Shown: positions 42,736 through 50,731, numbered from the stretch's first letter. The stretch: DNA of 55,481 nt from an uncultured Oscillospiraceae bacterium (GCA_944385535.1 CALWXR010000011.1:1-55481), one strand, 5' to 3'. Numbers and translations are program-made. Notes: generated by a model not told the origin, from the sequence alone.

Positions 42736-43362
42736 ATGAAGCATTCTGCATTTCACCCTGAGAAGATGTACACTTATCTGCGAGGTTATGCTTCCGGTCT
42801 AGGAATGAAGGATACCCTGAAGGCCCTGGCCTTTGCCCGGGAGAAGCACAAGGATCAGTTCCGCAAAAGTGGCGAGCCCTACATCGTTCATCCGCTGACG
42901 ATGGCTTGCAACGCTGTCAGCATGGGTATCAAGGAAGATGCGGTCATTGCGACCATTCTCCTCCATGATACCTGTGAGGATTGCGGTGTGAACCCCAATG
43001 AGCTTCCGGTAAGCGACCCTGTCAAGCACGCTGTGGATTTGATGACCTTCCGGGTCATGGATGGTGAGACCAAGGAGGTCGCTAAGAACCGCTACTACAA
43101 TATGCTCCTGCAAAGCCGGGAAGCTGCTATGACCAAACTGATCGACCGTTGCCACAATGTGTCCAGCATGGCAGGTACCTTTTCCGTGGAAAAGCTGAAG
43201 TCCTACATAGAGGAAACTCGGCACTATGTCCTGCCTCTGCTTCGCAAGGTCAAAAACCAGTATCCTGAAGATTCGGATGTGCTTTTTGTACTGAAGTACC
43301 ATATTGTCAGCGTGGTGGATTCCATCGATGCGACGATTCAGGTTTTTGAGACCGAGAAATAA
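42736..43362 (+). CDS. RelA/SpoT-type HD hydrolase (alarmone hydrolase-like)
   Basis: The protein has 208 residues. The HD motifs match the single-domain (p)ppGpp hydrolase family: YIVHPLTMA with H52, LLHDTCEDCG with H77-D78 and E81-D82, and a later DRCHNVSSM near 135. No synthetase domain is present, so hydrolysis of (p)ppGpp or a related nucleotide is likely. I chose ATG 42736, with GGAGGAG 5-6 bases upstream, over ATG 42721. In this locus it could hydrolyse an alarmone, NADPH-like or other pyrophosphate nucleotide; that is inference. Confidence 0.85.
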   Translation: MKHSAFHPEKMYTYLRGYASGLGMKDTLKALAFAREKHKDQFRKSGEPYIVHPLTMACNAVSMGIKEDAVIATILLHDTCEDCGVNPNELPVSDPVKHAVDLMTFRVMDGETKEVAKNRYYNMLLQSREAAMTKLIDRCHNVSSMAGTFSVEKLKSYIEETRHYVLPLLRKVKNQYPEDSDVLFVLKYHIVSVVDSIDATIQVFETEK

Positions 43363-43385
43363 CAAAGTCGCCTGAGGAGCAACCA

Positions 43386-43445
43386 AAAGAAAAGAATCAT
43401 ATTGTACATAATGCGGTTGTAAGGATTCTTTTCTTTCAGCCGCAT
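43386..43445 (+). promoter_or_regulatory. Overlapping alternative hairpins, attenuator-like
   Basis: Hairpin one pairs AAAGAAAAGAATC (43386-43398) with GATTCTTTTCTTT (43424-43436), 13 perfect pairs. Hairpin two pairs ATGCGG (43411-43416) with CCGCAT (43440-43445). The two cannot form together, and the BtpA ribosome site follows at about 43455. This is the layout of an attenuator or translational switch between the HD and BtpA genes. The T-rich right arm of hairpin one could also give partial termination. Confidence 0.5.
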
Positions 43446-43466
43446 TTTGCATAGGAGGAGAAAAAG

Positions 43467-44189
43467 ATGAGAACTGTAAAAGAAGTATTTGGCGTAGACA
43501 AGCCTATCATCGGTATGCTCCACCTGTCCGGCTATGGCCGGGAGAAGGTTCTGGAAAATGCCAGGCGGGAAATTGACATCATGTATCGCAACGGTGTGAA
43601 TGCGGTGCTGGTAGAGAACTACTTTGGCGACCGCGTGGATGTGGAAAATGCCCTGAAGCTGCTGCAAAGGGATTATCCTGACAAGGTCTACGGTGTCAAT
43701 ATGCTGGGCTTCCCGGAGATGGCCTTTGACCTGGCCCGGAAGTATGGTGCCAAGTTTGTGCAGATGGATTCCGTCTGCGGTCATCTGGAGCCCGGCTATG
43801 AGAAGCCCTTCCTGAAGAAACTGGAGACCCTTCGGGGCGATGGGGACATCTTCCTGCTGGGCGGTGTCCGGTTCAAGTATCAGCCCGTCCGCTCCGGCAG
43901 AAGTCTGGAGGATGATCTGAAGCTGGGTATGGGGCGCTGCGATGCCATCGTGGTTACAGGTGCAGGAACTGGCATCAGTACGGATCTTGAGAAGATTAAG
44001 ACATTCCGCAACATTCTGGGCGCCTTCCCCCTAATCGTCGGCGCAGGCATGACGGCAGAAACCGCAAAGGAACAGCTGGCCTTCTCCGATGGTGCCATCG
44101 TGGGCAGCTATTTCAAGGAGTATGGCGAAGCGGAGTACCCCGTGGACGAGGAGCGGGTAAAAGAATTTATGCGTAACGCACAGGGATAA
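43467..44189 (+). CDS. BtpA/SgcQ-family TIM-barrel protein
   Basis: The protein has 240 residues. The family pattern is seen in IIGMLHLSGYG at the start, NGVNAVLVENYFGDR near 42-56, GAIVGSYFK near the C-terminus, and a glycine-rich GAGTGIST loop near 163. BtpA proteins are phosphate-binding TIM barrels related to nucleosidase and sugar-phosphate enzymes; their reaction is mostly unknown. Here it lies between an alarmone-hydrolase-like gene and a NadD-like gene, so it may act on a ribose phosphate released from ADP-ribose or NAD (inference). Confidence 0.8.
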   Translation: MRTVKEVFGVDKPIIGMLHLSGYGREKVLENARREIDIMYRNGVNAVLVENYFGDRVDVENALKLLQRDYPDKVYGVNMLGFPEMAFDLARKYGAKFVQMDSVCGHLEPGYEKPFLKKLETLRGDGDIFLLGGVRFKYQPVRSGRSLEDDLKLGMGRCDAIVVTGAGTGISTDLEKIKTFRNILGAFPLIVGAGMTAETAKEQLAFSDGAIVGSYFKEYGEAEYPVDEERVKEFMRNAQG

Positions 44190-44221
44190 GAAGAATATAC
44201 GAGAAAGCGGGAGGATAATTT

Positions 44222-44854
44222 ATGCAGAAAATTGTTGTTATGGGCGGATCCTTTAATCCTCCCACCATTGCCCATCAGCGGCTGCTGCTGGGCGCTGTGA
44301 ACACACTGGGAGCCGATAAGGGGATTTTTGTTCCCTCCTCCCATACCTATGTCAGCATCAAAATGCGCCGGGCCAAGCTGCCCAAGGAGGTACTGCGGGA
44401 GGAGGTGCGGTTGCGGATGCTGAACGCCATGTGTGAAGATGATCCCCGCTTGATGGTGGATGACTGCGAGTTCCACCGTACCGAAAAGGGCTATACCTAC
44501 GAAAGCATGGAGACCATTCAGGAAAAATACCCAGATGCGGAACTGTATTTTCTGGCCGGCGGCGACAAGGTTTCCGTGATCTCCCGGTGGCACCGAATCC
44601 GGGAATTTCTGGACCGGTTTAAGATCCTTGTGGTGAAGCGGGATGGGGATGACCCGGAGACCGGCCTGCGGGAAAATCCCTTCCTGCGGGAGCACCTGGA
44701 TCGGTTCCAGATTATCCACGCACCGGATAGATTGGAGGGTATCAGTTCCTCCGCAGTCCGGGATAAGCTGAGAAATGGCGAACCGGGAGAAGAAGAAATG
44801 CTCCATCCCAAGGTTTGGGAGATTTTGATGGAGAATGGAGGTATGAGAAAATGA
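44222..44854 (+). CDS. NadD-like nucleotidyltransferase, copy 1
   Basis: The protein has 210 residues, the normal NadD length. The HxGH-superfamily start reads MGGSFNPPTIAHQ (about 7-19), where canonical enzymes have GGSFDPxHxGH, so the first histidine is replaced by threonine and the second kept. The C-terminal signature GISSSAVRDKL matches ISSTxxR. NadD joins nicotinate mononucleotide and ATP to make the NAD precursor. The altered first motif means substrate use may differ. The stop overlaps the next NADAR gene as ATGA. A second copy lies at 46190. Confidence 0.85.
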   Translation: MQKIVVMGGSFNPPTIAHQRLLLGAVNTLGADKGIFVPSSHTYVSIKMRRAKLPKEVLREEVRLRMLNAMCEDDPRLMVDDCEFHRTEKGYTYESMETIQEKYPDAELYFLAGGDKVSVISRWHRIREFLDRFKILVVKRDGDDPETGLRENPFLREHLDRFQIIHAPDRLEGISSSAVRDKLRNGEPGEEEMLHPKVWEILMENGGMRK

Positions 44855-45303
44855 AGATCGATCATTTCCGGGGAGAATATGCTTTCCTGAGTAATTTCTG
44901 GGAAGTTCCCGTTACATACAAGGGCCTGACCTACGGCAGCAATGAGGCTGCATTCCAGGCCCAGAAGTGCATGACTGAGGAAGAAAAGCAACCATTTACC
45001 GAGATGCGGCCTGCAAAATCCAAGAAGGCAGGCCGACAGGTGCAACTTCGTCCTGACTGGGAAGAAGTAAAGGTCGGCATCATGGAAGAAATCGTCCGGG
45101 CCAAGTTCACCCAGAACGAGGACCTGAAGGAACTGCTGCTGGCAACCGATGATGCTTATCTGGAAGAGGGCAACACCTGGCACGACACCTGCTGGGGTGT
45201 GGATGCCAAGACCGGCGAAGGCCAGAACCATCTGGGTAAGATTCTGATGAAGATTCGGGAGGAACTGCAATGTCTTTATGCTGGTGAGGAGGAAACATTA
45301 TGA
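44851..45303 (+). CDS. NADAR-family protein, copy 1
   Basis: The protein has 150 residues. The NADAR/YbiA signatures are clear: YAFLSNFW (10-17), SNEAAFQAQK (30-39), AGRQVQLRPDW, VRAKFTQNEDLKELLLAT and NTWHDTCWG (W110, D112). The family cuts N-glycosidic bonds, and members remove ADP-ribose from guanosine in nucleic acid modified by DarT-type toxins, or act on riboflavin intermediates. Here the ADP-ribose role is favoured by neighbours. It overlaps the preceding NadD-like gene and the next gene, each by ATGA. Confidence 0.9.
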   Translation: MKIDHFRGEYAFLSNFWEVPVTYKGLTYGSNEAAFQAQKCMTEEEKQPFTEMRPAKSKKAGRQVQLRPDWEEVKVGIMEEIVRAKFTQNEDLKELLLATDDAYLEEGNTWHDTCWGVDAKTGEGQNHLGKILMKIREELQCLYAGEEETL

Positions 45304-45662
45304 CTAATCAGGAGAAACAGCACAAGCTGGTGGAGGCATTGGGAGACTATATTGCCCGGTACGTGGAGGAAAACAGCCCTGTTACCCTTGTGTTTCGGCC
45401 CTATGGTCTGTCCATTGAAGTCTGTGGCACGGAAAATCTTGCAATGCTCAAGGTTTCCCGGGATGCTGCCAAGGATAAATCCCTTCAGCTGCGGCTACAG
45501 CTGGGTGTGGTACGCAAGGGCACTGATCGGCTCTATTCCAACTTTATGCCCGCTGCAGATGCCCAGGAAACGGTACGGATCTTAAGAGACCCTACCTCTC
45601 ATGCCCAATGGTTGGAGCAGATCAAGCATCTTTCCGACAGTGTGGACGATTTCTGGGACTAA
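45300..45662 (+). CDS. Unrecognised 120-residue protein between two NADAR genes
   Basis: The start overlaps the NADAR stop as ATGA, so it is translationally coupled. The protein is helical at its ends, with a beta-rich middle (VTLVFRPYGLSIEVCGTENL). No motif is recognised. Strict coupling to NADAR suggests a binding partner or specificity factor. Confidence 0.7.
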   Translation: MTNQEKQHKLVEALGDYIARYVEENSPVTLVFRPYGLSIEVCGTENLAMLKVSRDAAKDKSLQLRLQLGVVRKGTDRLYSNFMPAADAQETVRILRDPTSHAQWLEQIKHLSDSVDDFWD

Positions 45663-45683
45663 AAGAGAAAGGAAAAAATACAT

Positions 45684-46169
45684 ATGAGAAAAGTGATTTG
45701 TTTCCACAACCCCAACGAAGAAAACGCTTTCTTAAGCAACTGGTCCTTTTCTGACTTTGTGAAGGACGGCGTTAAATACACCTCCATGGAGCAGTACATG
45801 ATGCATCGGAAAGCTCTGACCTTCGAGGATATGGAAATTGCAGAAAAGATTATGGCCGCATCGGACTTCGGTGAGATCAAGGCGCTGGGTCGTCAGGTTC
45901 GGAATTATGATGACCGCATCTGGAGCGGCATCCGGCAGATCGTTGTCTATGAGGGTCTGGTGGAAAAATTCCGCCAGAATCCCGATCTGAAGGAACAGCT
46001 TCTGGCTACCGGAGATGCACTGCTGGCAGAGTGTGCTTTCAACGACCGGATCTGGGCCATCGGCCTGACTATGCAGGATGCAAACCGATTGAATATTGAA
46101 AAATGGCGTGGACAGAACCTGCTGGGCTTCTCCCTAATGCAGGTGCGGGAAAAGCTGTCCAAAGAATAA
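45684..46169 (+). CDS. NADAR-family protein, copy 2
   Basis: The protein has 161 residues. The signatures are NAFLSNWSF (14-22), SMEQYMMHRKAL (34-45), LGRQVRNYDDRIW, VEKFRQNPDLKEQLLATGD and the C-terminal GQNLLGFSLM. It is only distantly related to copy 1, so the two probably recognise different adducts. It has AGAAAGGA upstream and is followed by a second NadD-like gene. Confidence 0.88.
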   Translation: MRKVICFHNPNEENAFLSNWSFSDFVKDGVKYTSMEQYMMHRKALTFEDMEIAEKIMAASDFGEIKALGRQVRNYDDRIWSGIRQIVVYEGLVEKFRQNPDLKEQLLATGDALLAECAFNDRIWAIGLTMQDANRLNIEKWRGQNLLGFSLMQVREKLSKE

Positions 46170-46189
46170 AAATGTAAGGAGAAAGAGAG

Positions 46190-46828
46190 ATGGCAAAATC
46201 CATTGTCGTTATGGGCGGTTCGTTCAACCCTCCTACCATTGCCCATCACAAGCTGATGAAAGCGGCAATGGAACAACTGGGAGCAAATAAAGGAATCTTT
46301 GTCCCTGTGTCTGCCAAGTACCTCCAGCGCAAGATGCGAAAGGCAGGCTTTCCTGATGAAGTCCTCAGCGAAGAAACCCGAATTGCTATGCTGAGAGCTA
46401 TGTGCGAAGAGGACTCCCGGCTGGAGATAGAGGATGTGGAGATGAAACATCCAAAGGGCTGGTATACACTGGAAACCATGCGCTACGTTCAGGAGAAGTA
46501 CCCTGGGGCGGAAGTGGTCTGCCTTGCAGGCTCCGATAAGCTGGAGATTTTTGCAAATGCCCACCGGATGATCGAATTTACGAACAGTTTTTGTTATGGC
46601 GTGGTTACCCGCGACGGCGACGACCCGGATGCAATTCTTCGTAAAAATCCCGAAGCCTGGGCGCGCAGAGACCGGTTTCGCACAATCAAGGCACCGGAAG
46701 GCGTTGATGGTGTCAGTTCCACAGCAATCCGGGAATGGCTCCGCACCGGAGAGGGCGACATATCGGATATGCTCCATCCGAAGGTGATGGAACTGGTGAA
46801 AGAGGTGGACATATGGGCAAAAGAGTAA
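46190..46828 (+). CDS. NadD-like nucleotidyltransferase, copy 2
   Basis: The protein has 212 residues. It carries the same altered start as copy 1, MGGSFNPPTIAHHK, and the C-terminal GVSSTAIREWL, which fits ISSTxxR better than copy 1. The middle differs in detail (about half the residues appear changed), suggesting different substrates. It overlaps the PARG-like gene by 16 bases. Two such enzymes flanking two NADAR genes suggest a linked route from ADP-ribose or mononucleotide back to a dinucleotide. Confidence 0.85.
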   Translation: MAKSIVVMGGSFNPPTIAHHKLMKAAMEQLGANKGIFVPVSAKYLQRKMRKAGFPDEVLSEETRIAMLRAMCEEDSRLEIEDVEMKHPKGWYTLETMRYVQEKYPGAEVVCLAGSDKLEIFANAHRMIEFTNSFCYGVVTRDGDDPDAILRKNPEAWARRDRFRTIKAPEGVDGVSSTAIREWLRTGEGDISDMLHPKVMELVKEVDIWAKE

Positions 46829-47652
46829 AGATCCTCCGGGAGGCCATGAAAGCGGCAGAAGATGGCTGCTACGACCTGGAGGAACGGGAAGTGAAGCTCC
46901 CTGTCAGCTTTGAGCAGATCAAAGAGGCGAATCTGTATACCCCGGCGCAAGTTTCGCAGCTTTCGGAGCAGGATATGCCCGGGAACAACCACATCCGGAT
47001 TACGCTGCGCAATCAGGATACATTAGAGGCTGCCTTTGAACTGCATCAGCACAGAAAGGAAAACGAAAAACCTGTTCTGATCCTGAACTTTGCCAACCCC
47101 CACCGTCCCGGTGGCGGAATCCGGTCCAAACCCGGAACTCAGGAGGAACACCTGTGCGTGAAAACCACGCTACTTTGCTCCCTGGAAACGGAAGAAGCCT
47201 GGCCCTTTTATCAGACAAATCTGGATTGTGGAACCCAGGCACAGACGGATTTCATCCTGTTTTCCCCCAATACCATGGTCATTCGCAACCCTGACCTCTC
47301 CCTGCGGGCAGACCCCTTCCCGGTTGCGGTTATGACGGTGTCTGCGCCCATTGCTTCCCGGATGGAAGAGTCAGAGCTTCCCAATCTGGAGAACATCCTT
47401 AACCGCAGAATCCATGGTATGCTTCGCGCCGCTGCTGCGGAGGGCTATACCCGTCTGGTGCTGGGTGCCTGGGGCTGCGGCAATTTCGGCAACGACCCGG
47501 AGCTGGTGGCGAAGTTGTTCCGCAATAATCTGACAGGAAGCTTCGAGGAAGTAATAATGGCCGTATTTGACAATTCGGAAGATCAGTACCGGTATTCCTG
47601 CTTTGCAAAGTATTTTGAAAGTATGGATGCTGGTGCAGAAAGTAATAGATAG
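46813..47652 (+). CDS. PARG-like ADP-ribose hydrolase (DUF2263/TIGR02452 type)
   Basis: The protein has 279 residues. The macrodomain-type catalytic signatures of microbial poly(ADP-ribose) glycohydrolases are present: LNFANPHRPGGGI (glycine triplet 100-102), TQEEHLCVKTTLL (catalytic pair E111-E112 in QEE) and GAWGCGNFGN near 222. Enzymes of this class cut ADP-ribose chains or remove ADP-ribose from proteins. The start ATG 46813 follows GAGGTG and lies inside the end of the NadD-like gene. It gives the locus a third kind of ADP-ribose-removing enzyme beside ARH and NADAR. Confidence 0.9.
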   Translation: MGKRVKILREAMKAAEDGCYDLEEREVKLPVSFEQIKEANLYTPAQVSQLSEQDMPGNNHIRITLRNQDTLEAAFELHQHRKENEKPVLILNFANPHRPGGGIRSKPGTQEEHLCVKTTLLCSLETEEAWPFYQTNLDCGTQAQTDFILFSPNTMVIRNPDLSLRADPFPVAVMTVSAPIASRMEESELPNLENILNRRIHGMLRAAAAEGYTRLVLGAWGCGNFGNDPELVAKLFRNNLTGSFEEVIMAVFDNSEDQYRYSCFAKYFESMDAGAESNR

Positions 47653-47662
47653 AGGGTAAGCA

Positions 47663-48289
47663 ATGCGGAAGAAGCTTCGTTTTTACAAGCAGCACAGCAT
47701 GGGGACCTGCGGACCTGCCTGTATGCTGATGCTCCTTGACCTGTACGGAAAAATCGAATATCCCACACCGAAGCAGGAAATGAAGCTGTACAGCCTGTAC
47801 CGCTCCAAAGCATTCAAAGGTGTGAACGGTGCAGCGATTGCCAACTGTCTTTCAAAGAACGGATTAAATGTGCATTTGGCAAATTCCTCTGCCGAGATGA
47901 TAGACAATCGCGGCGGGTATTTTGCGGACGAGCTGTACGCAGCTTTGCTGGAAGAGTACCGGGCAGAAATAGCAAGATGTGATGGTAAGATCGATATTTC
48001 CGCAGGTGTGGGGATTACCTGTGATACCCTTAGACAAGAGCTGGAAGCAGGTAAACAGATCATTCTGGAAACCATCATTCCCGGCGATGCGGACGGTATT
48101 CATAACCATGTACTTCATTGGGTTGTGGTCTATGGATACGAGGATGACCTGTTTTCTGTCTGTGATCCCCTCTCCTCGAAAATCAAGCTGACAAGCAAGG
48201 AACTGGAACAGTATATGGACACCCCGATTGGAAAGATCTATATCGCGGTTGGCCAAGATACGGCGCAGTACCCACCCCTAGAGGTATGA
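47663..48289 (+). CDS. C39-like cysteine peptidase
   Basis: The protein has 208 residues. Catalytic cysteine C16 lies in MGTCGPACMLML, with a probable histidine in NHVLHWVVVYG near 148-152 and an aspartate in SVCDPLS. This is the compact C39 fold without a transporter. No signal peptide is seen. It is distinct from the pair at 15565-17064, being shorter and with a standard CGPA motif. The next gene, a small GTPase-like protein, starts 4 bases after its stop. Confidence 0.8.
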   Translation: MRKKLRFYKQHSMGTCGPACMLMLLDLYGKIEYPTPKQEMKLYSLYRSKAFKGVNGAAIANCLSKNGLNVHLANSSAEMIDNRGGYFADELYAALLEEYRAEIARCDGKIDISAGVGITCDTLRQELEAGKQIILETIIPGDADGIHNHVLHWVVVYGYEDDLFSVCDPLSSKIKLTSKELEQYMDTPIGKIYIAVGQDTAQYPPLEV

Positions 48290-48292
48290 TAC

Positions 48293-48925
48293 ATGGATGT
48301 AAAAGAACTGGTAATTGTCGGTGAAGAGGAAATCGGCAAAACCACCCTTGCCAATGCCCTGCTGGGCTGGGATATTTTCCCCCAGAGCACCTGGGATCTG
48401 TATATTCCGACAGAGGAACCTGTCAGCCAGATGCTGACGGATCACATTCGGCTGACGGACACACCGGGATATGATTTGTTATGGTATCAGGTGCCGGAGG
48501 CAGTCAGTGAAGCGGTTTCCCGGGCAGATACGATCATCATGATGTTCAAAGGCTTTTATAAAGAAGAGGATGTAGATCTGGAATTCACCGATCTGGAGGA
48601 GCTCGAAGAATACCGCAAATGGGTAGAAGGCCTTGCTAAGGAAGAAAATCTGCTCAGAGAATTGCTGGCAATTGCAAAAACCCGGGATATCTACTTTGTG
48701 ATTCCATTTTACAGCGAGGATGGCTCCTTTGATTACGAAGAATTGGACCGGGATCTGATCCGGGCAAAGGAGCGGTTCGCTACTTATTCCGATCATGGTG
48801 AGCACGGCTTCTTCTGTATTGACCCCATGATGGCCCTGATTGCGGCCATTGAAGATGATAATACTGCACTTGAAGCATCTGGTATTTTGTCACTAAAAGC
48901 CGCCCTGTTAGGCGGAGAGGGGTAA
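48293..48925 (+). CDS. Small P-loop GTPase-like protein
   Basis: The protein has 210 residues. The P-loop is GEEEIGKTTLANALLG (about 9-24), with G3 DTPGYDLLW near 56-64. The usual N/TKxD motif is not seen, because the expected strand reads IYFVIPFYSEDG. The N-terminal half resembles EutP/PduV-like and dynamin-related G domains. The first half of the protein is hydrolase-like and the second half helical and acidic. It may act with the adjacent C39-like protein as a nucleotide-gated peptidase pair (inference). Confidence 0.75.
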   Translation: MDVKELVIVGEEEIGKTTLANALLGWDIFPQSTWDLYIPTEEPVSQMLTDHIRLTDTPGYDLLWYQVPEAVSEAVSRADTIIMMFKGFYKEEDVDLEFTDLEELEEYRKWVEGLAKEENLLRELLAIAKTRDIYFVIPFYSEDGSFDYEELDRDLIRAKERFATYSDHGEHGFFCIDPMMALIAAIEDDNTALEASGILSLKAALLGGEG

Positions 48926-48926
48926 T

Positions 48927-49370
48927 TTGCGATGGATATATCAAAAGTGTATTAACCGCTTTTTAGAGCCACAGAAGTCCTCTTATGCCATCGCTCTGGG
49001 AGAAGTTCGTAACGGCAGAAAGGTCAGCCATTGGATGTGGTACATTTTCCCCCAGCTTCGGGGACTGGGCCAGAGCAATGTTGCCTGGTATTACGGCATT
49101 GAGGATTTGGATGAAGCAAAAGCCTACTTGGATCATCCAGTTCTGGGTCAGCGGCTCCGGGGAATCACTCAGACCGCACTGGGTCTCTCTGAAACTGACC
49201 CGATGAAAATCTTCGGCTGGCCAGACAACATGAAGTTTCGCTCCTGCATGACCCTGTTTGCGCAGGTAAGCGAGGACGACCTGTTCACAAAGGTGCTGGA
49301 TAAGTTCTTTGGCGGACAGGAGGACTCCATGACTCTGGACCTGCTGAAACAGAAAGGATACTCCTTATGA
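48927..49370 (+). CDS. DUF1810-family protein, start probably frameshifted
   Basis: The protein has about 147 residues. The family pattern is clear: INRFLEPQKSSYAIAL, RKVSHWMWYIFPQLRGLG, then YLDHPVLGQRL and GWPDNMKFRSCMTLF. DUF1810 proteins are structurally related to NADAR proteins. The only in-frame start is a poor TTG at 48927. The well-placed ATG 48932, with GGAGAGG upstream, reads MDISKVY and stops. Removing one A from the run at 48943-48946 would restore MDISKCINRFLEPQ, the normal family start. A one-base insertion or sequencing error is likely. It overlaps the next gene as ATGA. Confidence 0.8.
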   Translation: MRWIYQKCINRFLEPQKSSYAIALGEVRNGRKVSHWMWYIFPQLRGLGQSNVAWYYGIEDLDEAKAYLDHPVLGQRLRGITQTALGLSETDPMKIFGWPDNMKFRSCMTLFAQVSEDDLFTKVLDKFFGGQEDSMTLDLLKQKGYSL

Positions 49371-50035
49371 TCAACACCCTTGATGAATATATCTGCCGCA
49401 GTATGCCCCAATGGGGCGATTTTACTACCAATCCCAATCTACGAAAGAAAGTGGATGACGCAGGAAATCTGCTCCCCTTCCTGGGTAACACAGTGGTATT
49501 CCTGCTGGACGACGAAATAAAAGAAACGCTGCGGCAGCTTCAGGAATCCCTGTATCGAGCCGCGCCGGATATGCTGGCGAAGCCCTTGCAGATGTCCACG
49601 TTCCATATGACCCTCCACGACCTGGCCAACGGCACACCTGAACAGCCCGGATTGCAGGAGTACATGGGCTATACCCAGGAGCGGGTGCTGCAGATTCTTC
49701 CCAATTGGAAGAATATACCGCCTTTGCGTATGAAGACCACCTGGCTGTTCAATATGGTTAATACCAGCATCGTGCTGGGCCTCAAACCTGCTGACGAAGA
49801 ATCCTGGCGCAGGCTGGATGAGATGTACACCACCCTGGAAGATGTGGTGCGTCTGGGCTATGCCTTGACTCCGCATATTACCATGGCTTATTTCCTGCCC
49901 GGCATGTATAACCTTGAACAGGTGCAGCGGCTTTCCGCCGCCCTTCGGAATGTGGAACTGGAGATCATACTGGAGATGAAGAATCTGGTGCTCCAGAATT
50001 TTACTGATATGAATCATTATGAGACAGTTTTATGA
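49367..50035 (+). CDS. 2H phosphoesterase (LigT-like)
   Basis: The protein has 222 residues. Two HxT motifs mark the 2H fold: H80-M-T82 in FHMTLHDL and H170-I-T172 in PHITMAYF. 2H enzymes open 2',3'-cyclic phosphates on RNA or cut related cyclic nucleotides and ADP-ribose cyclic phosphate. It starts within the DUF1810 stop (ATGA). In this locus it would prepare RNA ends for ligase or kinase, or process a cyclic ADP-ribose product; the first is favoured by the RtcB and Rnl genes. Confidence 0.85.
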   Translation: MINTLDEYICRSMPQWGDFTTNPNLRKKVDDAGNLLPFLGNTVVFLLDDEIKETLRQLQESLYRAAPDMLAKPLQMSTFHMTLHDLANGTPEQPGLQEYMGYTQERVLQILPNWKNIPPLRMKTTWLFNMVNTSIVLGLKPADEESWRRLDEMYTTLEDVVRLGYALTPHITMAYFLPGMYNLEQVQRLSAALRNVELEIILEMKNLVLQNFTDMNHYETVL

Positions 50036-50044
50036 GGAATGCTT

Positions 50045-50731
50045 ATGCGAAATTGTTCAAATAAAGAAACCGACATCACCGGGGAAATGATATTGGATCT
50101 GTGTCAGTCCCACGAATTGGTTCGCTACGCAATCCCAGAGGGATATGAACTGCTGCTTCCCCGGTTCCGGCTGGAAACATATCATGTGAAAGGCGGCACC
50201 AAGTTCAGAGAAATCCATCGATGGGTGGTGGAGTGCTGGTGGCGCTCTGCAGAAAAAGGAACACTGGGTTATTTCGTAAAGATTGACCTGCTTGATAAAA
50301 GTGTGCTGGAATTCCGGGAACTTCCCGGTGACATCACAGTACACGGGATGCGCATTTCTGGTGCAGAGATGACGTATTTGGATCAAGGTACAGCTGCGTG
50401 GCAAGCCGGAAATGAGTCCCCGGAAACGGCAGACAAACTTGATGAACTGTGGAAGTCCCTGGTCCCGGAGAAACTGTGGGAATATGCTTTGCGGAAAGAG
50501 GAACCCCACACGATTGGCTCGTATCTGCTGCCTGTGGAATCCCTGACCTGCTGGACCTGGGAAACGCTGCGGGATATGCTGCTGAAACGGGAAGGTACAA
50601 CTGTCGAAAGAATTTTGGATTATATCGAATATCAGAAATCCGGTTCCGACAAGCTCTACATTGCTCCGGAGCACAGGGCAGAAGCAAAAGCCAGAGGAAT
50701 GAAGTTTTGGAGGGATGAAGATGACCTTTGA
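50045..50731 (+). CDS. Unrecognised 228-residue protein
   Basis: I chose ATG 50045 because GAGGA at 50034-50038 is well spaced from it. The protein is mixed alpha/beta, with aromatic-rich stretches (HRWVVECWWRS near 58-68) and a helical C-terminus. No known motif, signal peptide or membrane span is seen. The stop overlaps the next gene by 11 bases. It may be a binding or immunity-type protein by context. Confidence 0.65.
   Translation: MRNCSNKETDITGEMILDLCQSHELVRYAIPEGYELLLPRFRLETYHVKGGTKFREIHRWVVECWWRSAEKGTLGYFVKIDLLDKSVLEFRELPGDITVHGMRISGAEMTYLDQGTAAWQAGNESPETADKLDELWKSLVPEKLWEYALRKEEPHTIGSYLLPVESLTCWTWETLRDMLLKREGTTVERILDYIEYQKSGSDKLYIAPEHRAEAKARGMKFWRDEDDL

Noticed and set aside
48293-48925. 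EutP/PduV microcompartment protein
   Set aside because: The P-loop region is similar in style, but no shell or metabolosome genes occur and the guanine-specificity motif is missing.
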